Source: Psychrobacter sp. 5A.1
GTDB lineage: Bacteria > Pseudomonadota > Gammaproteobacteria > Pseudomonadales > Moraxellaceae
Length of the DNA stretch: 62,187 bases
Assembly (NCBI RefSeq): GCF_030407455.1
Contig: NZ_JASDDJ010000014.1
Span: forward strand, 1-62,187
Direction of reading: 5' to 3'
The translations under genes were made by a program, and so were the position numbers. Below are positions 27,282-36,534 of the stretch, piece after piece (the first letter of the stretch is position 1; each line of letters opens with the position of its first letter). Under the pieces are notes generated by a model that saw nothing but the letters and a program-made list of their open reading frames with translations, was not told the DNA's origin and did not search any database.

Positions 27282-28481
27282 ATGAAACACAACCTTGAGG
27301 CGAATTCAAACACTCGCCGTACTCAGTATTTTCAAGTATTTTTGATGGGCGTCAGTGCCTTTATTATGAATACCACCGAATTCGTCCCTGTCGCCTTGCT
27401 GAGCGATATTGCCCAAGACTTCTCTATCACTACAGCAGAGACTGGCTGGATGCTGACACTCTATGCTTGGATTGTCGCGGCCATGTCATTACCACTGATG
27501 CTGCTGACCAGTCGTTTTGAGCGTAAACGTTTGCTCTTGGGGCTTTTTGCGGTGTTCATTGCCAGTCATGTGCTTTCCGTATTTGCATGGAGTTTTGATG
27601 TTCTTCTCATCAGCCGAGTCGGGATTGCTTTATCTCATGCGATATTTTGGTCGATCACAGCTGCAATCGCGATACGCGTGGCACCTGAAGGCAAAAAAGC
27701 CCTAGCGCTTAGCGTGCTGGCGACTGGTACGTCGTTAGCAATGGTATTGGGTGTACCACTGGGACGCTTGGTCGGTCAATGGTTTGGCTGGCGAGCAACA
27801 TTTGGCGGTATTGGCGTGATTGCTTTTATTGTATTTGTACTACAAGCGAGACTCTTACCGACGCTGCCTAGCATGTTTGAAGGGTCTTTTAGAAAGATTC
27901 CAGAGCTGCTCAAAAATCCCTTATTGGTTTGCTTATACTTGCTCATATTGCTTGTTTTCACCGCGCACTATACGGCTTATTCGTATATCGAACCCTTCAT
28001 GCGCCACGTTGGCTCAATCAGTGAAAACTCCGCAACGCTTGTATTACTGCTATTTGGTATAGCAGGGATTGTCGGCAGCGTGATATTTAGTCGCTGGGGT
28101 GATAGATTCAATACCAGATTGATGCTGATATCGACGATACTGATGCTCGTGTCTATGCTTGCCCTATTGCTAGCGGTGACATCCGTATGGGCGCTCAGCT
28201 TTATTGCCTTATTTTGGGGCGCGGCACTTATGCTGCTTATTATCTCGATGCAAGCCAAAGTCATCATGGTCGATGTCAATGCGCAAGACATGTTGATGTC
28301 GATGTTTTCCGGCATTATCAACTTAGGCATTGGTACGGGTGCGCTATTCGGTGGTTACGCTGTGACTCATATTTCACTATCAAGTGTCGGATACGTCGGT
28401 GCAGCTATCGCCGTTGTGGCGCTGCTATTGATGCTATTTATGATCAAGCGCTTCCCTGAACTGAGTAAAAGACTCGGCTAG
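27282..28481 (+). CDS. MFS efflux transporter, SotB-like
   Basis: A 399-residue, 12-segment major facilitator. The first segment contains MNTTEFVPVALLSDIA and the loop between segments 2 and 3 reads SRFERKRLLLG. Segment 5 has GVPLGRLVGQWFGWR, all close to the sugar efflux transporter SotB and DHA1-type exporters. ATG 27282 is taken over a TTG three codons earlier. A rho-independent terminator lies 30 bases after the stop, so it is monocistronic. Its substrate (sugars, drugs or a metabolite) is not determinable here. Confidence 0.85.
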   Translation: MKHNLEANSNTRRTQYFQVFLMGVSAFIMNTTEFVPVALLSDIAQDFSITTAETGWMLTLYAWIVAAMSLPLMLLTSRFERKRLLLGLFAVFIASHVLSVFAWSFDVLLISRVGIALSHAIFWSITAAIAIRVAPEGKKALALSVLATGTSLAMVLGVPLGRLVGQWFGWRATFGGIGVIAFIVFVLQARLLPTLPSMFEGSFRKIPELLKNPLLVCLYLLILLVFTAHYTAYSYIEPFMRHVGSISENSATLVLLLFGIAGIVGSVIFSRWGDRFNTRLMLISTILMLVSMLALLLAVTSVWALSFIALFWGAALMLLIISMQAKVIMVDVNAQDMLMSMFSGIINLGIGTGALFGGYAVTHISLSSVGYVGAAIAVVALLLMLFMIKRFPELSKRLG

Positions 28482-28511
28482 CTAAGCAGACGATGTCAAA
28501 AAATAGCAGTC

Positions 28512-28547
28512 AAAATGCCAGCCACATAAGTGAGCTGGCATTTTCTT
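28512..28547 (+). terminator. Terminator of the SotB-like gene
   Basis: Eleven-base arms AAAATGCCAGC and GCTGGCATTTT with an 11-base loop, followed by TTTTCTTT, 30 bases after the stop codon. Confidence 0.85.
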
Positions 28548-28593
28548 TAATATTGTCTACAAAATCATTTTAGCTATTTGCTTAAACACCCAT

Positions 28594-28607
28594 TGAACGA
28601 ACGTTCA
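28594..28607. promoter_or_regulatory. Possible repressor-binding palindrome
   Basis: TGAACGAACGTTCA contains the perfect palindrome GAACGTTC preceded by a second GAAC half. Such short symmetric sites are typical of TetR-type operators. It lies about 220 bases upstream of the second MFS gene. No regulator gene is adjacent. Confidence 0.25.
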
Positions 28608-28725
28608 GGTAAGGCTATACTAATTTTCATTGGACATAAGTATGCTTAGACTATCAATATGGTTAGGCCATAAACATAGTCGATAAAATACTGACAGGGA
28701 TTAAGCACAAAAGGATGCGTGTGAA

Positions 28726-28818
28726 ATGGATAATATTCAAAACAAGGAAGTCGTCGCCTTCGGTCTAAATATAGCTACGATGGCTATCAAGAATTTTAGA
28801 CTTGTTGGAGGTTCGTGA
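28726..28818 (+). CDS. 30-residue upstream ORF coupled to the MFS gene
   Basis: A short frame MDNIQNKEVVAFGLNIATMA... of 30 codons ends in TGA that overlaps the ATG of the next gene (TGATG) and contains that gene's GGAGG ribosome site. An AAAGGA lies about 10 bases before its own ATG. The overlap suggests translational coupling, so it may be a leader peptide or the tail of a lost gene. The sequence is not recognised. Confidence 0.35.
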   Translation: MDNIQNKEVVAFGLNIATMAIKNFRLVGGS

Positions 28819-30095
28819 TGGCTGATGGAATGATTCAACAAGACAATAAAGGCCGAGAAAGTCAAGATAGCACCGCGCCTCTCAAGCTTGGCAAGTTGGA
28901 TTATGCTTGGATAGTCGCTGCGACAGGTTCTGTGGCAATGTTCTGTGGACTTGGGTTGGGAAGATTCGCATTTGGTATGCTACTGCCGTCTATGTCAGCT
29001 TCTTTGGGATTAAATTATACTCAAAGCGGCATATTAGGATTCACTAACCTGATAGGTTATCTCGTTGCGGTGCTTCTAAGTCCGTTCATTCTCCCTCGGT
29101 TTGGTACTCGAGCTACGGCGACGGGCAGTCTTCTCTTAATTGCTGTCTCGATGCTCGGCATGGCTTGTACCACCAGTTTTCCCATACTCTGCGCACTCTA
29201 TGTGCTGACGGGTATTGGTAGCGGCGGCGTGGTGTTACCGATGATGAGTGTCATGTCGCATTGGTTTTTCCCTTCGCACCGTGGACTTGCTTTAGGACTG
29301 GTCATGGCGGGGCCTGGGTTTGGCATCATTCTATCGGGCTTTGTCGTACCCAAACTTTTACCCATTTCCACTCTACTGTCTTGGCAGACAGGTTGGCTAA
29401 TTTTTGCCGTTATCAACATTGTGGTGGCTTGTCTTACTTTTACGTTGATTCGCAATCATCCAGATGATGTCAGACAAAACCCTTTTGGGCGCGCACCTAC
29501 TCTGCCTGTCAAAAACCAGAGAAAGCTAGAACGCAGCAACATTAAGCTGCTCGTGCATTTAGGTATCATCTTCGCCATTTATGGTGCTACTTATATGGTT
29601 TACGTCACCTTTATTGTCACCAGTATGGTTGGCTCATATCAACTGAGTGAGGCGACTGCGGGTGGTATTTGGGCATGGATTGGACTGCTTAGCGTCTTCT
29701 CAGGTATGTTGTTTGGCTGGATTTCTGACCACATTGGCAGACGCCTTGGGCTTGCATTGGCCTTTTTCTTTCTAGCCAGCGCTTATCTCTTGGTCGGGTT
29801 AACGGATTGGCATTCAGGACTGTATTTGTCCATTATCTTGTTTGGCTTAGTGGTCTGGAGTGTGCCTGTCATTATGGCTGCCTCGGCGGGCGATTATTTC
29901 GGGCCTGCAGCAGCAGCAAGTGCACTCGCGGCGCTGACTTTTGCCTTTTCAGGTGGACAGGCTCTCGGGCCAGTGGCAGCAGGCTATCTTGCAGAAATCA
30001 CTGGAGACTTTAGTATCAGCTATATGGTATCTGGCATCGCCGCTTTTGTCGCGCTTGGACTGTCCTTATTATTACGTCCACAAAAATCAGCTTAA
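28818..30095 (+). CDS. MFS transporter (YbfB/oxalate-formate-like group)
   Basis: A 425-residue major facilitator with about 12 membrane segments. The N-terminal cytoplasmic tail is polar, the first segment ends in GLGLGRFAFGMLLPSM, and segment 4-5 contains GIGSGGVVLPMMSVMSHWFF. The motif A-like loop GWISDHIGRRLGLA lies between segments 8 and 9. ATG 28818 is preferred because GGAGG lies six bases upstream. Substrate is unknown; relatives include aromatic acid and dicarboxylate carriers. A TAGGGCGCGCCCTCA motif follows the stop within four bases. Confidence 0.8.
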   Translation: MADGMIQQDNKGRESQDSTAPLKLGKLDYAWIVAATGSVAMFCGLGLGRFAFGMLLPSMSASLGLNYTQSGILGFTNLIGYLVAVLLSPFILPRFGTRATATGSLLLIAVSMLGMACTTSFPILCALYVLTGIGSGGVVLPMMSVMSHWFFPSHRGLALGLVMAGPGFGIILSGFVVPKLLPISTLLSWQTGWLIFAVINIVVACLTFTLIRNHPDDVRQNPFGRAPTLPVKNQRKLERSNIKLLVHLGIIFAIYGATYMVYVTFIVTSMVGSYQLSEATAGGIWAWIGLLSVFSGMLFGWISDHIGRRLGLALAFFFLASAYLLVGLTDWHSGLYLSIILFGLVVWSVPVIMAASAGDYFGPAAAASALAALTFAFSGGQALGPVAAGYLAEITGDFSISYMVSGIAAFVALGLSLLLRPQKSA

Positions 30096-30173
30096 TGCTA
30101 GGGCGCGCCCTCAATCTGAGCATTATGTTTTAAATCGGCTTAACATGGCTGAGCTGACTGAATAGCTAACTGA

Positions 30174-30587
30174 CTAAAAATCTACTTTACCGCGCAGAGC
30201 CTTTGTTTTGCCACGCTGAGTTTTTTTATCCACCCGTTTACGTTTGGCATTTCTGCTTGGTTTGGTGGGCTTTCTGGTTTTATTGACGTAAGTGGCTTTT
30301 GTGATAAAGCTTTGCAGACGTTCAAGTGCATCTATTTTATTGCGCTCTTGCGTGCGAAACTGCTGCGCTTTGATGATCAGCACGCCTTCTTTGGTTATTC
30401 GGCTATCTTTGCTATTTAGCAGTCGCTGCTTGTATTCGTCACTCAGACTTGAGTTGTTAATATCAAAACGCAGGTGAATGGCAGAAGATACTTTGTTGAC
30501 ATTCTGCCCACCGGCGCCTTGCGCTCGTATGGCGCTGATCTCTACCTCATTATCATTGAGGCTGATATTATTATTAATGAAAATCAT
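30174..30587 (-). CDS. arfB: Alternative ribosome-rescue factor, peptidyl-tRNA hydrolase
   Basis: This 137-residue protein has the GGQ motif (26-28, in RAQGAGGQNVNKV) of class I release factors but no codon-recognition domain. The C-terminal tail (about 100-137) is rich in Lys and Arg and would enter the mRNA channel of stalled ribosomes. These are the defining features of ArfB/YaeJ. It is transcribed alone. Confidence 0.93.
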   Translation of the reverse strand: MIFINNNISLNDNEVEISAIRAQGAGGQNVNKVSSAIHLRFDINNSSLSDEYKQRLLNSKDSRITKEGVLIIKAQQFRTQERNKIDALERLQSFITKATYVNKTRKPTKPSRNAKRKRVDKKTQRGKTKALRGKVDF

Positions 30588-30754
30588 AGTTTGCTTTTAT
30601 CGAATGTGAATAGATATGGTTCATGATAAAGCATTATATAGTCAATCCTCTATAAATTAGGTACGGTGTCAGTCTCACTTAGTATACTGCTTGTAATACT
30701 TCCACTCGGCTTTTTGGGATCCAAATTATGTTGAACCAACTACAGATTGGTCTG

Positions 30755-31597
30755 CTACTTTGCCAACAGTTGACGACTGCGCTCAATCACTGGCGCATCG
30801 ACCATCTCACCATCTATCTTAAATACTGCCTGTCCACTGCGCTCATACTCTTCGACCACACGCTGTGCGAATAACAGGGCCTCATCTGTTGGTTGCAATG
30901 TTTGTTGGACAACTGCCACTTGCTTGGGATGAATACACAGCATTCCTGACATGCCCATCTGTGACCATAAATTTACTCGCGCGCCTAATCCTATCTCATC
31001 ATTGAAGTCAGGGTAGACCGTATCAATCGGTGGCGACAACTGATGTACTTTTGACGTCAGAATTAATTGATAGCGTATTTGATTGGCGATGATGTCTGCG
31101 GCAGGCGTTCCTACTTGCACGTGCAAATCATTGCACAGATCTAGAAACCCATAACTAAACGCGGCTAGCCCGACTGCTTTTGCCATACTATCGATTTGAT
31201 ACAATCCTATCGCACTCTCAATCAATGCAATCACGGGTAAATTGGTAAGCTGATGTACGCTCTCTATATCAACGACTTGCTCAGCTTTGGCCAATAATAC
31301 TCCCGCTAAATGTGACATCTTCTGACAGAGAACTATGTCCTTAAAAAACTCCTCGCTGCCTGCTTTATTAATACGTACCCAAATCGGCTGATAACCTGCA
31401 CTGTCATGATATTGCTGCAATGCTTCACGTGCGGATGCTTTATCTTCTGGCGCAACGGCATCCTCTAAATCGACAATAACTGCATCTGCACCACTAGCAA
31501 AGGCTTTCGCTACTCTATCGATGCGAGTCGCTGGCACAAACAGCCATGTTATATTTTGAGAAATCGTATTTATTTTATGATTGGTCACTGAATTCAT
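30755..31597 (-). CDS. HpcH/HpaI-family CoA ester lyase (CitE-like)
   Basis: A 280-residue TIM-barrel lyase of the citrate lyase beta-subunit group. The FVPATRIDRVAKAFASGADAVIVDLEDAV segment (near residues 20-48), the VRIN strand, and the central ALIESAIGL are typical of CitE-like enzymes that cleave malyl-, citramalyl- or related CoA esters. No CitD or CitF subunit genes are nearby, so it is probably a stand-alone lyase. It lies at the end of a run of genes for acyl-CoA-type metabolism and may finish that pathway. AGGAA precedes the ATG. Confidence 0.82.
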   Translation of the reverse strand: MNSVTNHKINTISQNITWLFVPATRIDRVAKAFASGADAVIVDLEDAVAPEDKASAREALQQYHDSAGYQPIWVRINKAGSEEFFKDIVLCQKMSHLAGVLLAKAEQVVDIESVHQLTNLPVIALIESAIGLYQIDSMAKAVGLAAFSYGFLDLCNDLHVQVGTPAADIIANQIRYQLILTSKVHQLSPPIDTVYPDFNDEIGLGARVNLWSQMGMSGMLCIHPKQVAVVQQTLQPTDEALLFAQRVVEEYERSGQAVFKIDGEMVDAPVIERSRQLLAK

Positions 31598-31726
31598 GCT
31601 TAATTCCTATATTATTCAAGTAGCGATTAGCAGCTTTATTATGCCACTATATCGCTGATCCCCATTCAAAATTAACCATTCATTCTATAGCACAAAACTA
31701 AGGCTACTTAGATATTCAATCAAAAA

Positions 31727-31755
31727 AACCGCATGAAAATAAATCTCATGCGGTT
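31727..31755. terminator. Terminator after the SDR gene
   Basis: Arms AACCGCATGA and TCATGCGGTT with a nine-base loop, preceded by an A-run that becomes a T-run on the minus strand. It lies about 50 bases downstream of the minus-strand SDR stop, so it separates the catabolic cluster from the CitE-like gene. Confidence 0.8.
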
Positions 31756-31804
31756 CTTAAGTAACTTTTCTTGAATTTATATTCCAAGTTTTCTGATAGG
31801 CTAA

Positions 31805-32566
31805 TTAAGCCAGCATACCACCATCAACAACGATCGTTGCGCCTGTGGTATAACTTGAGGCATCAGACACCAAATATAATACCGTCCCAGCCATTTCATC
31901 AGGGTTCGCGACGCGACCTAGTGGAATAGCATGTAGCGCCATTTTTAAGACTTTATCATTGGTCGTCAAAGCAGAGGCAAACTTAGTATCCGTCAAACCT
32001 GGCAGTAGCGCATTGACGCGGATATTGAGTGGGCCACATTCTTTTGCAAAAGCTTTCGTCATGCTAATGACCGCCGCTTTAGTGATTGAGTAGATACCTT
32101 GCTTATCACCGGCTACTAAGCCATTGACCGATGCGGTATTCAAGATGACGCCGCCACCTTGCTCTTTCATCATCTTGCCAGCTGCCGTCGACATAAAGAA
32201 GTAGCCGCGGATATTGACTTCAACGGTCTTATCAAAAGCCGCTAAATCTGTATCTAAGATGTGACCATAGTACGGGTTGGCTGCGGCATTATTGACTAAG
32301 ATATCAATTTGACCAAATTCACTTTTGATATGCTCAAAAATTGCATCAATCTGCGCCATCTCGCCCACGTGACAAGCAAAGGCGCTAGCTTTATAACCAT
32401 CAGCGACGATGCTATCAGCGACTGCTTGGCAAGCATCAATCTTACGGCTAGAGACGATAACATGTGCGCCTCGCGATGCCAATAAACGAGCAATAGATTC
32501 GCCAATACCGCGGCTAGCGCCAGTAACCAAAGCAACTTTACCGGTTAAATCAAATAAGTCTTTCAT
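31805..32566 (-). CDS. Short-chain dehydrogenase/reductase
   Basis: A 253-residue classical SDR with TGASRGIG near the N-terminus, NNAAANPYYG after the fourth strand and the catalytic YSITK. The C-terminal TGATIVVDGGMLA is typical of this class. ATG 32566 fits the AAGGAA ribosome site better than the ATG one codon upstream. It probably oxidises a hydroxyl group of a pathway intermediate or reduces a ketone. It is the last gene of the minus-strand cluster before the terminator. Confidence 0.85.
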   Translation of the reverse strand: MKDLFDLTGKVALVTGASRGIGESIARLLASRGAHVIVSSRKIDACQAVADSIVADGYKASAFACHVGEMAQIDAIFEHIKSEFGQIDILVNNAAANPYYGHILDTDLAAFDKTVEVNIRGYFFMSTAAGKMMKEQGGGVILNTASVNGLVAGDKQGIYSITKAAVISMTKAFAKECGPLNIRVNALLPGLTDTKFASALTTNDKVLKMALHAIPLGRVANPDEMAGTVLYLVSDASSYTTGATIVVDGGMLA

Positions 32567-32730
32567 CATTATTCCTTATATTTTTATAAACTTTATATTC
32601 TCTAACAATCATTCTTAAACACTGAATTCATGTATCTAAAACTGGATAACTAAACGCAGATAATCGCTGTCATATCTAACAGCGATTATCGAGCACTAAC
32701 GAGTTAATAATGAGCACCCAATTGTCGCGG

Positions 32731-33513
32731 TTACGCTAGCATGCCACCATCGAGTGTAAAGGCATGACCGTTCATAAAGGTGCTCTCATCGCTGGCTAGC
32801 CATGCAATCGCACTAGAGATTTCATTCACATCTCCTAGACGACGCAGTGGACTGGCCTTAATCGTTGCTTGCTGCGTACGCTCATCCATCGTTGCCATGG
32901 TATTGCGTACCATCGGCGTGTCAATGAAACTTGGGCATACAGCGTTAAAACGAATATTGGCGCGAGCATACTCATGGGCAGCAGATTTGGTCAGACCCAT
33001 AACCCCATGTTTAGCAGCGCTATAGGCTGATAGCATCGGTGCTGAACGCAGACCAGCAATAGACGCCATGTTAATGACGTGACCACCACCATTAGGTATC
33101 ATACAATTGACCGCAGCACGCATACAATGCCAAACACCTTTTAAATTCACTGCAATATTACGATCAAAATCATCATCACTCAGCTCATGCATTGGCGAAG
33201 GCTTATGGTCGATACCAGCATTGTTTACCACCACATCTAAGCCGCCAAGTGTTTCTACTGCAAAATCAAACAACGCACGCACTTCATCACCACTGGTCAC
33301 GTCTACTTTTTTGAAGACGATACTGTTGCCAGCATCTTGACCTTGTTTGGCAACTGCTTCGCCCATCTCTTCTGCCATATCACCAATGACGACTTTTGCG
33401 CCGCGACTGGCTAGCAATAACGCACTTGCTGCACCGATACCTGACGCACCGCCCGTGATCAAAATTCGTTTGCCAGCTACATCTGATGCAATTCCATTTG
33501 TATTCAGTGTCAT
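32731..33513 (-). CDS. Short-chain dehydrogenase/reductase
   Basis: A 260-residue classical SDR: TGGASGIG cofactor loop, NNAGIDHKPSP, catalytic YSAAKHG and the C-terminal LDGGMLA. It differs from the SDR gene downstream, so they are not recent duplicates. It starts three bases before the end of the upstream reductase gene's stop, i.e. nearly contiguous, and is therefore in the same operon. The substrate is probably a hydroxyacyl-CoA or a secondary alcohol. Confidence 0.85.
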   Translation of the reverse strand: MTLNTNGIASDVAGKRILITGGASGIGAASALLLASRGAKVVIGDMAEEMGEAVAKQGQDAGNSIVFKKVDVTSGDEVRALFDFAVETLGGLDVVVNNAGIDHKPSPMHELSDDDFDRNIAVNLKGVWHCMRAAVNCMIPNGGGHVINMASIAGLRSAPMLSAYSAAKHGVMGLTKSAAHEYARANIRFNAVCPSFIDTPMVRNTMATMDERTQQATIKASPLRRLGDVNEISSAIAWLASDESTFMNGHAFTLDGGMLA

Positions 33514-33516
33514 GTC

Positions 33517-34524
33517 CTATTCCTCTACCTTAAGTACCAGTTTGCCAAAATTTTCACCGTTAAAGAGCATCATCAAAGTATCTGGGAACGTCTCGATACC
33601 TTCAACGATATGGTCTTTCACTTTCATATCACCTGACTGAATCCAGCCAGCAATATCCTTCATTGCGATTGGATATTCTTTGATATTATCGAATACTACG
33701 ATGCCTTCCATGCGAGCACGATTGACCAATAGTGATAGATAGTTCGATGGGCCTTTTACTGCTGTGGTGTTGTTATATTGGCTGATAGCCCCGCAAATAA
33801 CGATACGCGCATGTAGATTAATCTGAGTAAGCACGTCATTTAAGATATCACCGCCTACGTTGTCAAAGTACACATCGACGCCGTCTGGGCAGGTTTTCTT
33901 TAGTGCTTTTTTCACATCTTCGTTTTTGTAATCAATCGTCGCATCAAACCCAAGCTCATCGACCAAGAACTTGCATTTCTCAGCACCGCCTGCAATACCA
34001 ACGACTCGGCAACCTTTAATTTTGGCAATTTGACCGACCAAGCTACCAACGGCACCAGCAGCGCCAGAGACGACCACGGTCTCACCCGCTTTTGGTTGAC
34101 CTGTTTTTAGCAACCCAAAATATCCTGTCATCCCCGGCATACCGAGTACGCCTAAGTAGTAAGACAGCGGCGCTAGACTTGGATCAACTTTATGCAGGCC
34201 TGTACCATCGCTGACCGCATATGACTGTACGCCGTCGTGACCTGCGACATAGTCACCTACTGCAAATTTCTCATGTTTACTTTCAATCACTTCACCCACA
34301 GTACCGGCGCGCATAACTTCACCAATTTGTACTGGTGCAATATAAGATTTGGCATCGTTCAACCAACCACGCATCGCCGGATCGATAGAGATGTATTCAA
34401 CCTTAATCAGTAGCTGACCATCGGTGATAGTCGGTATTTCTGTCTCGGTATAATCCCAAGTTTCAGCGCTTGGCTCGCCTACTGGTCTTGCTTTTAGGCG
34501 CCATTGTTTGTTTATCGTTGTCAT
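33517..34524 (-). CDS. Zinc-independent MDR NADPH oxidoreductase
   Basis: A 335-residue medium-chain reductase of the CurA/leukotriene B4 12-hydroxydehydrogenase group. VVSGAAGAVGSLVGQIAK is the NADP-binding motif, and the N-terminal catalytic domain lacks zinc-binding cysteines. The family reduces carbon-carbon double bonds in enones and related compounds. It lies between the acyl-CoA dehydrogenase and two SDR genes and is co-transcribed with them. Confidence 0.88.
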   Translation of the reverse strand: MTTINKQWRLKARPVGEPSAETWDYTETEIPTITDGQLLIKVEYISIDPAMRGWLNDAKSYIAPVQIGEVMRAGTVGEVIESKHEKFAVGDYVAGHDGVQSYAVSDGTGLHKVDPSLAPLSYYLGVLGMPGMTGYFGLLKTGQPKAGETVVVSGAAGAVGSLVGQIAKIKGCRVVGIAGGAEKCKFLVDELGFDATIDYKNEDVKKALKKTCPDGVDVYFDNVGGDILNDVLTQINLHARIVICGAISQYNNTTAVKGPSNYLSLLVNRARMEGIVVFDNIKEYPIAMKDIAGWIQSGDMKVKDHIVEGIETFPDTLMMLFNGENFGKLVLKVEE

Positions 34525-34546
34525 GTCTCTTTCCTTAGAGTAGTCC

Positions 34547-36352
34547 TTAGAACCAGTCCGCTTGCATATCAGTGCAAACCGAGTTGGTGTTGGTTAATAA
34601 TTCGATGTCGCGTTTAACTAATGGTAGTTCCCAATCAATGAAGTATTTGGCCGCTTGTATCTTGCCTTTGTAGAAGTTCTGCTGCTCGACATCTTGCGTC
34701 GTACTTAGTAGCTGCTCGGCTTTACTGGCTTGACGAATCCAAATCCAACTCAGTACAATTGAGGCAAAAATATTCATTAATGCTTGAGCATTACCAGTAA
34801 GGGTTAGCGCTTCTTCTGTCTGCAACACTTTGCCCAAATGCACGAGCACTTCATGCAACTGACCCATATAAGGCATCAGCTTGCCTGCAAGTTGCGCGCT
34901 CTCAGGCGTAGTGATACTTTCTAAATCTTTTGTGATTTCACGTTTTAGGATTTGAATGCCTAACCCACCTTTTTGCCATAACTTGCGGAATGACAAATCT
35001 AGCGCCTGCACACCATTTGTGCCTTCATGGATAGGATTTAGACGATTGTCACGCCAAAACTGCTCAGCTTGATATTCACGCGTATAGCCTGCGCCGCCCA
35101 ATACCTGAATACCTAAGTCATTGGCTTTTGGGCCATACTCAGATGGCCATGCTTTTAGCACTGGGGTTAGCAAATCTAATAGTTCGGTTAGCTCGTTTTT
35201 TAATATTTCGTCTTCACAAGTATTTATACGGTCAATTAGGTTTGAGCCATATAAGCACAATGAGATGCCGCCTTCAGAGTAAGCTTTTTGCGCCAGTAGC
35301 ATGCGCTTTACGTCACCATGATTGATAATAGCGGTTGCCGCATCTTCAGGTTTATTATTCGGGGCGATTCTGCCTTGCGTTCTGTCTTTGGCATAATCGA
35401 GTGAGTACTGATAACCGCGATAACCCACCATCGACGCGCCAAAACCGACAGCGATACGCGCTTCATTCATCATTTTGAACATATAGCGCAGGCCGAAATG
35501 CTCTTCACCGATTAGATAACCATAACACTCACCTTCGTCACCAAAGCTCAGTGCCGTCGACGTCGTGCCTCTATAACCTAGCTTATGAATGAGTCCTGTT
35601 AGATGTACATCGTTGCGCTCGCCGACCGATGCATCCTCGTTTAAGCGATACTTGGGCACGGCAAATAAAGAGATGCCTTTCACACCACCTGGACCACCTG
35701 GCACTTTGGCCAATACGAGATGTACGATATTGTCAGACAGTTCGTGATCACCGCCCGAGATATAAATCTTGCTGCCTTTGACGCGGTATGAGCCATCGTC
35801 TTGTTTTACCGCAGTGGTTTTGATATCAGCAAGTGACGAACCTGCATGTGGCTCGGTCAATGCCATGGTTCCAGTGAATTCACCTGTCAGCATGCGCGGC
35901 ATAAAGGCAGCTTTAATCTCATCGCTAGCAAAATGTGAGATGACATTAATGGCCGCTGTGGTCAAAAATGGATAAGCAGTGGTTGATGGATTGGCAGCCA
36001 TAAAGTAGCCTGCGACAGCTGTCATCACTGTTTCAGGCAGCTGCATGCCGCCGTCTTCAAAACTATAACGACCTGCGATAAACCCTGACTCACGGAATGC
36101 ATCAAAAGCGACTTTTACATCACTTATCATGCTGACCTTTTTGCCATCAAACTGTGGCTCATTCTTGTCTGCTATGTGGTTATGCGGCAAAAACAGCTGG
36201 GTCGCAATTTTATTGGCCGTGTCTAATACGGCATCAAACGTTTCGCGGCTATGCTCTGCAAACTTAGCATGCTCGGTTAAATTTTCAGTACCCAATACAT
36301 CATATAATTGGAACGGTAATTCAAAGTCATTGATAAGCGTATCTGCTGCCAT
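34547..36352 (-). CDS. Acyl-CoA dehydrogenase, long (DmdC-like) form
   Basis: A 601-residue flavoprotein of the large acyl-CoA dehydrogenase subgroup, with an N-terminal extension, the central ALTEPHAGSSLADIKTTA flavin and substrate segment, and a C-terminal extra domain. The catalytic Glu lies in NPIHEGTNGVQALDL, as in DmdC-like enzymes and other long members. These enzymes desaturate acyl-CoA substrates ranging from fatty acyl-CoA to methylmercaptopropionyl-CoA. It is first in a minus-strand cluster and diverges from an AraC-type regulator across a 182-base region. Confidence 0.88.
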   Translation of the reverse strand: MAADTLINDFELPFQLYDVLGTENLTEHAKFAEHSRETFDAVLDTANKIATQLFLPHNHIADKNEPQFDGKKVSMISDVKVAFDAFRESGFIAGRYSFEDGGMQLPETVMTAVAGYFMAANPSTTAYPFLTTAAINVISHFASDEIKAAFMPRMLTGEFTGTMALTEPHAGSSLADIKTTAVKQDDGSYRVKGSKIYISGGDHELSDNIVHLVLAKVPGGPGGVKGISLFAVPKYRLNEDASVGERNDVHLTGLIHKLGYRGTTSTALSFGDEGECYGYLIGEEHFGLRYMFKMMNEARIAVGFGASMVGYRGYQYSLDYAKDRTQGRIAPNNKPEDAATAIINHGDVKRMLLAQKAYSEGGISLCLYGSNLIDRINTCEDEILKNELTELLDLLTPVLKAWPSEYGPKANDLGIQVLGGAGYTREYQAEQFWRDNRLNPIHEGTNGVQALDLSFRKLWQKGGLGIQILKREITKDLESITTPESAQLAGKLMPYMGQLHEVLVHLGKVLQTEEALTLTGNAQALMNIFASIVLSWIWIRQASKAEQLLSTTQDVEQQNFYKGKIQAAKYFIDWELPLVKRDIELLTNTNSVCTDMQADWF

Positions 36353-36419
36353 AGTATTCTCGTTAACTGATTAAATTTGGTTATCAATCGATATTAATCT
36401 AATTTAACGCCTTACCGTA

Positions 36420-36458
36420 TTGTCATTTATGACATAATTATGGTCAAATACGACATAA
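36420..36458. promoter_or_regulatory. Tandem operator-like repeat in the divergent promoter region
   Basis: TTGTCATTTATGACATAA (36420-36437) and TGGTCAAATACGACATAA (36441-36458) are 14/18 identical direct repeats with a 21-base period, two turns of the helix. The first is also nearly palindromic (TGTCAT-TT-ATGACA). This arrangement fits a dimeric AraC/GlxA-type regulator acting between the acyl-CoA dehydrogenase and regulator genes. Confidence 0.6.
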
Positions 36459-36534
36459 ATAGTACTTATATTTAGAAAATTCAGATAGAAAATTGATATT
36501 TTTAGTCAACGAAGTAAAAGGAAAATAGACACCT

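Noticed and set aside
30588..30754. Family II repeat near 30637 (TATAGTCAATCC)
   Set aside because: Only the first eight bases match; the rest differs, so I do not count it as a copy.
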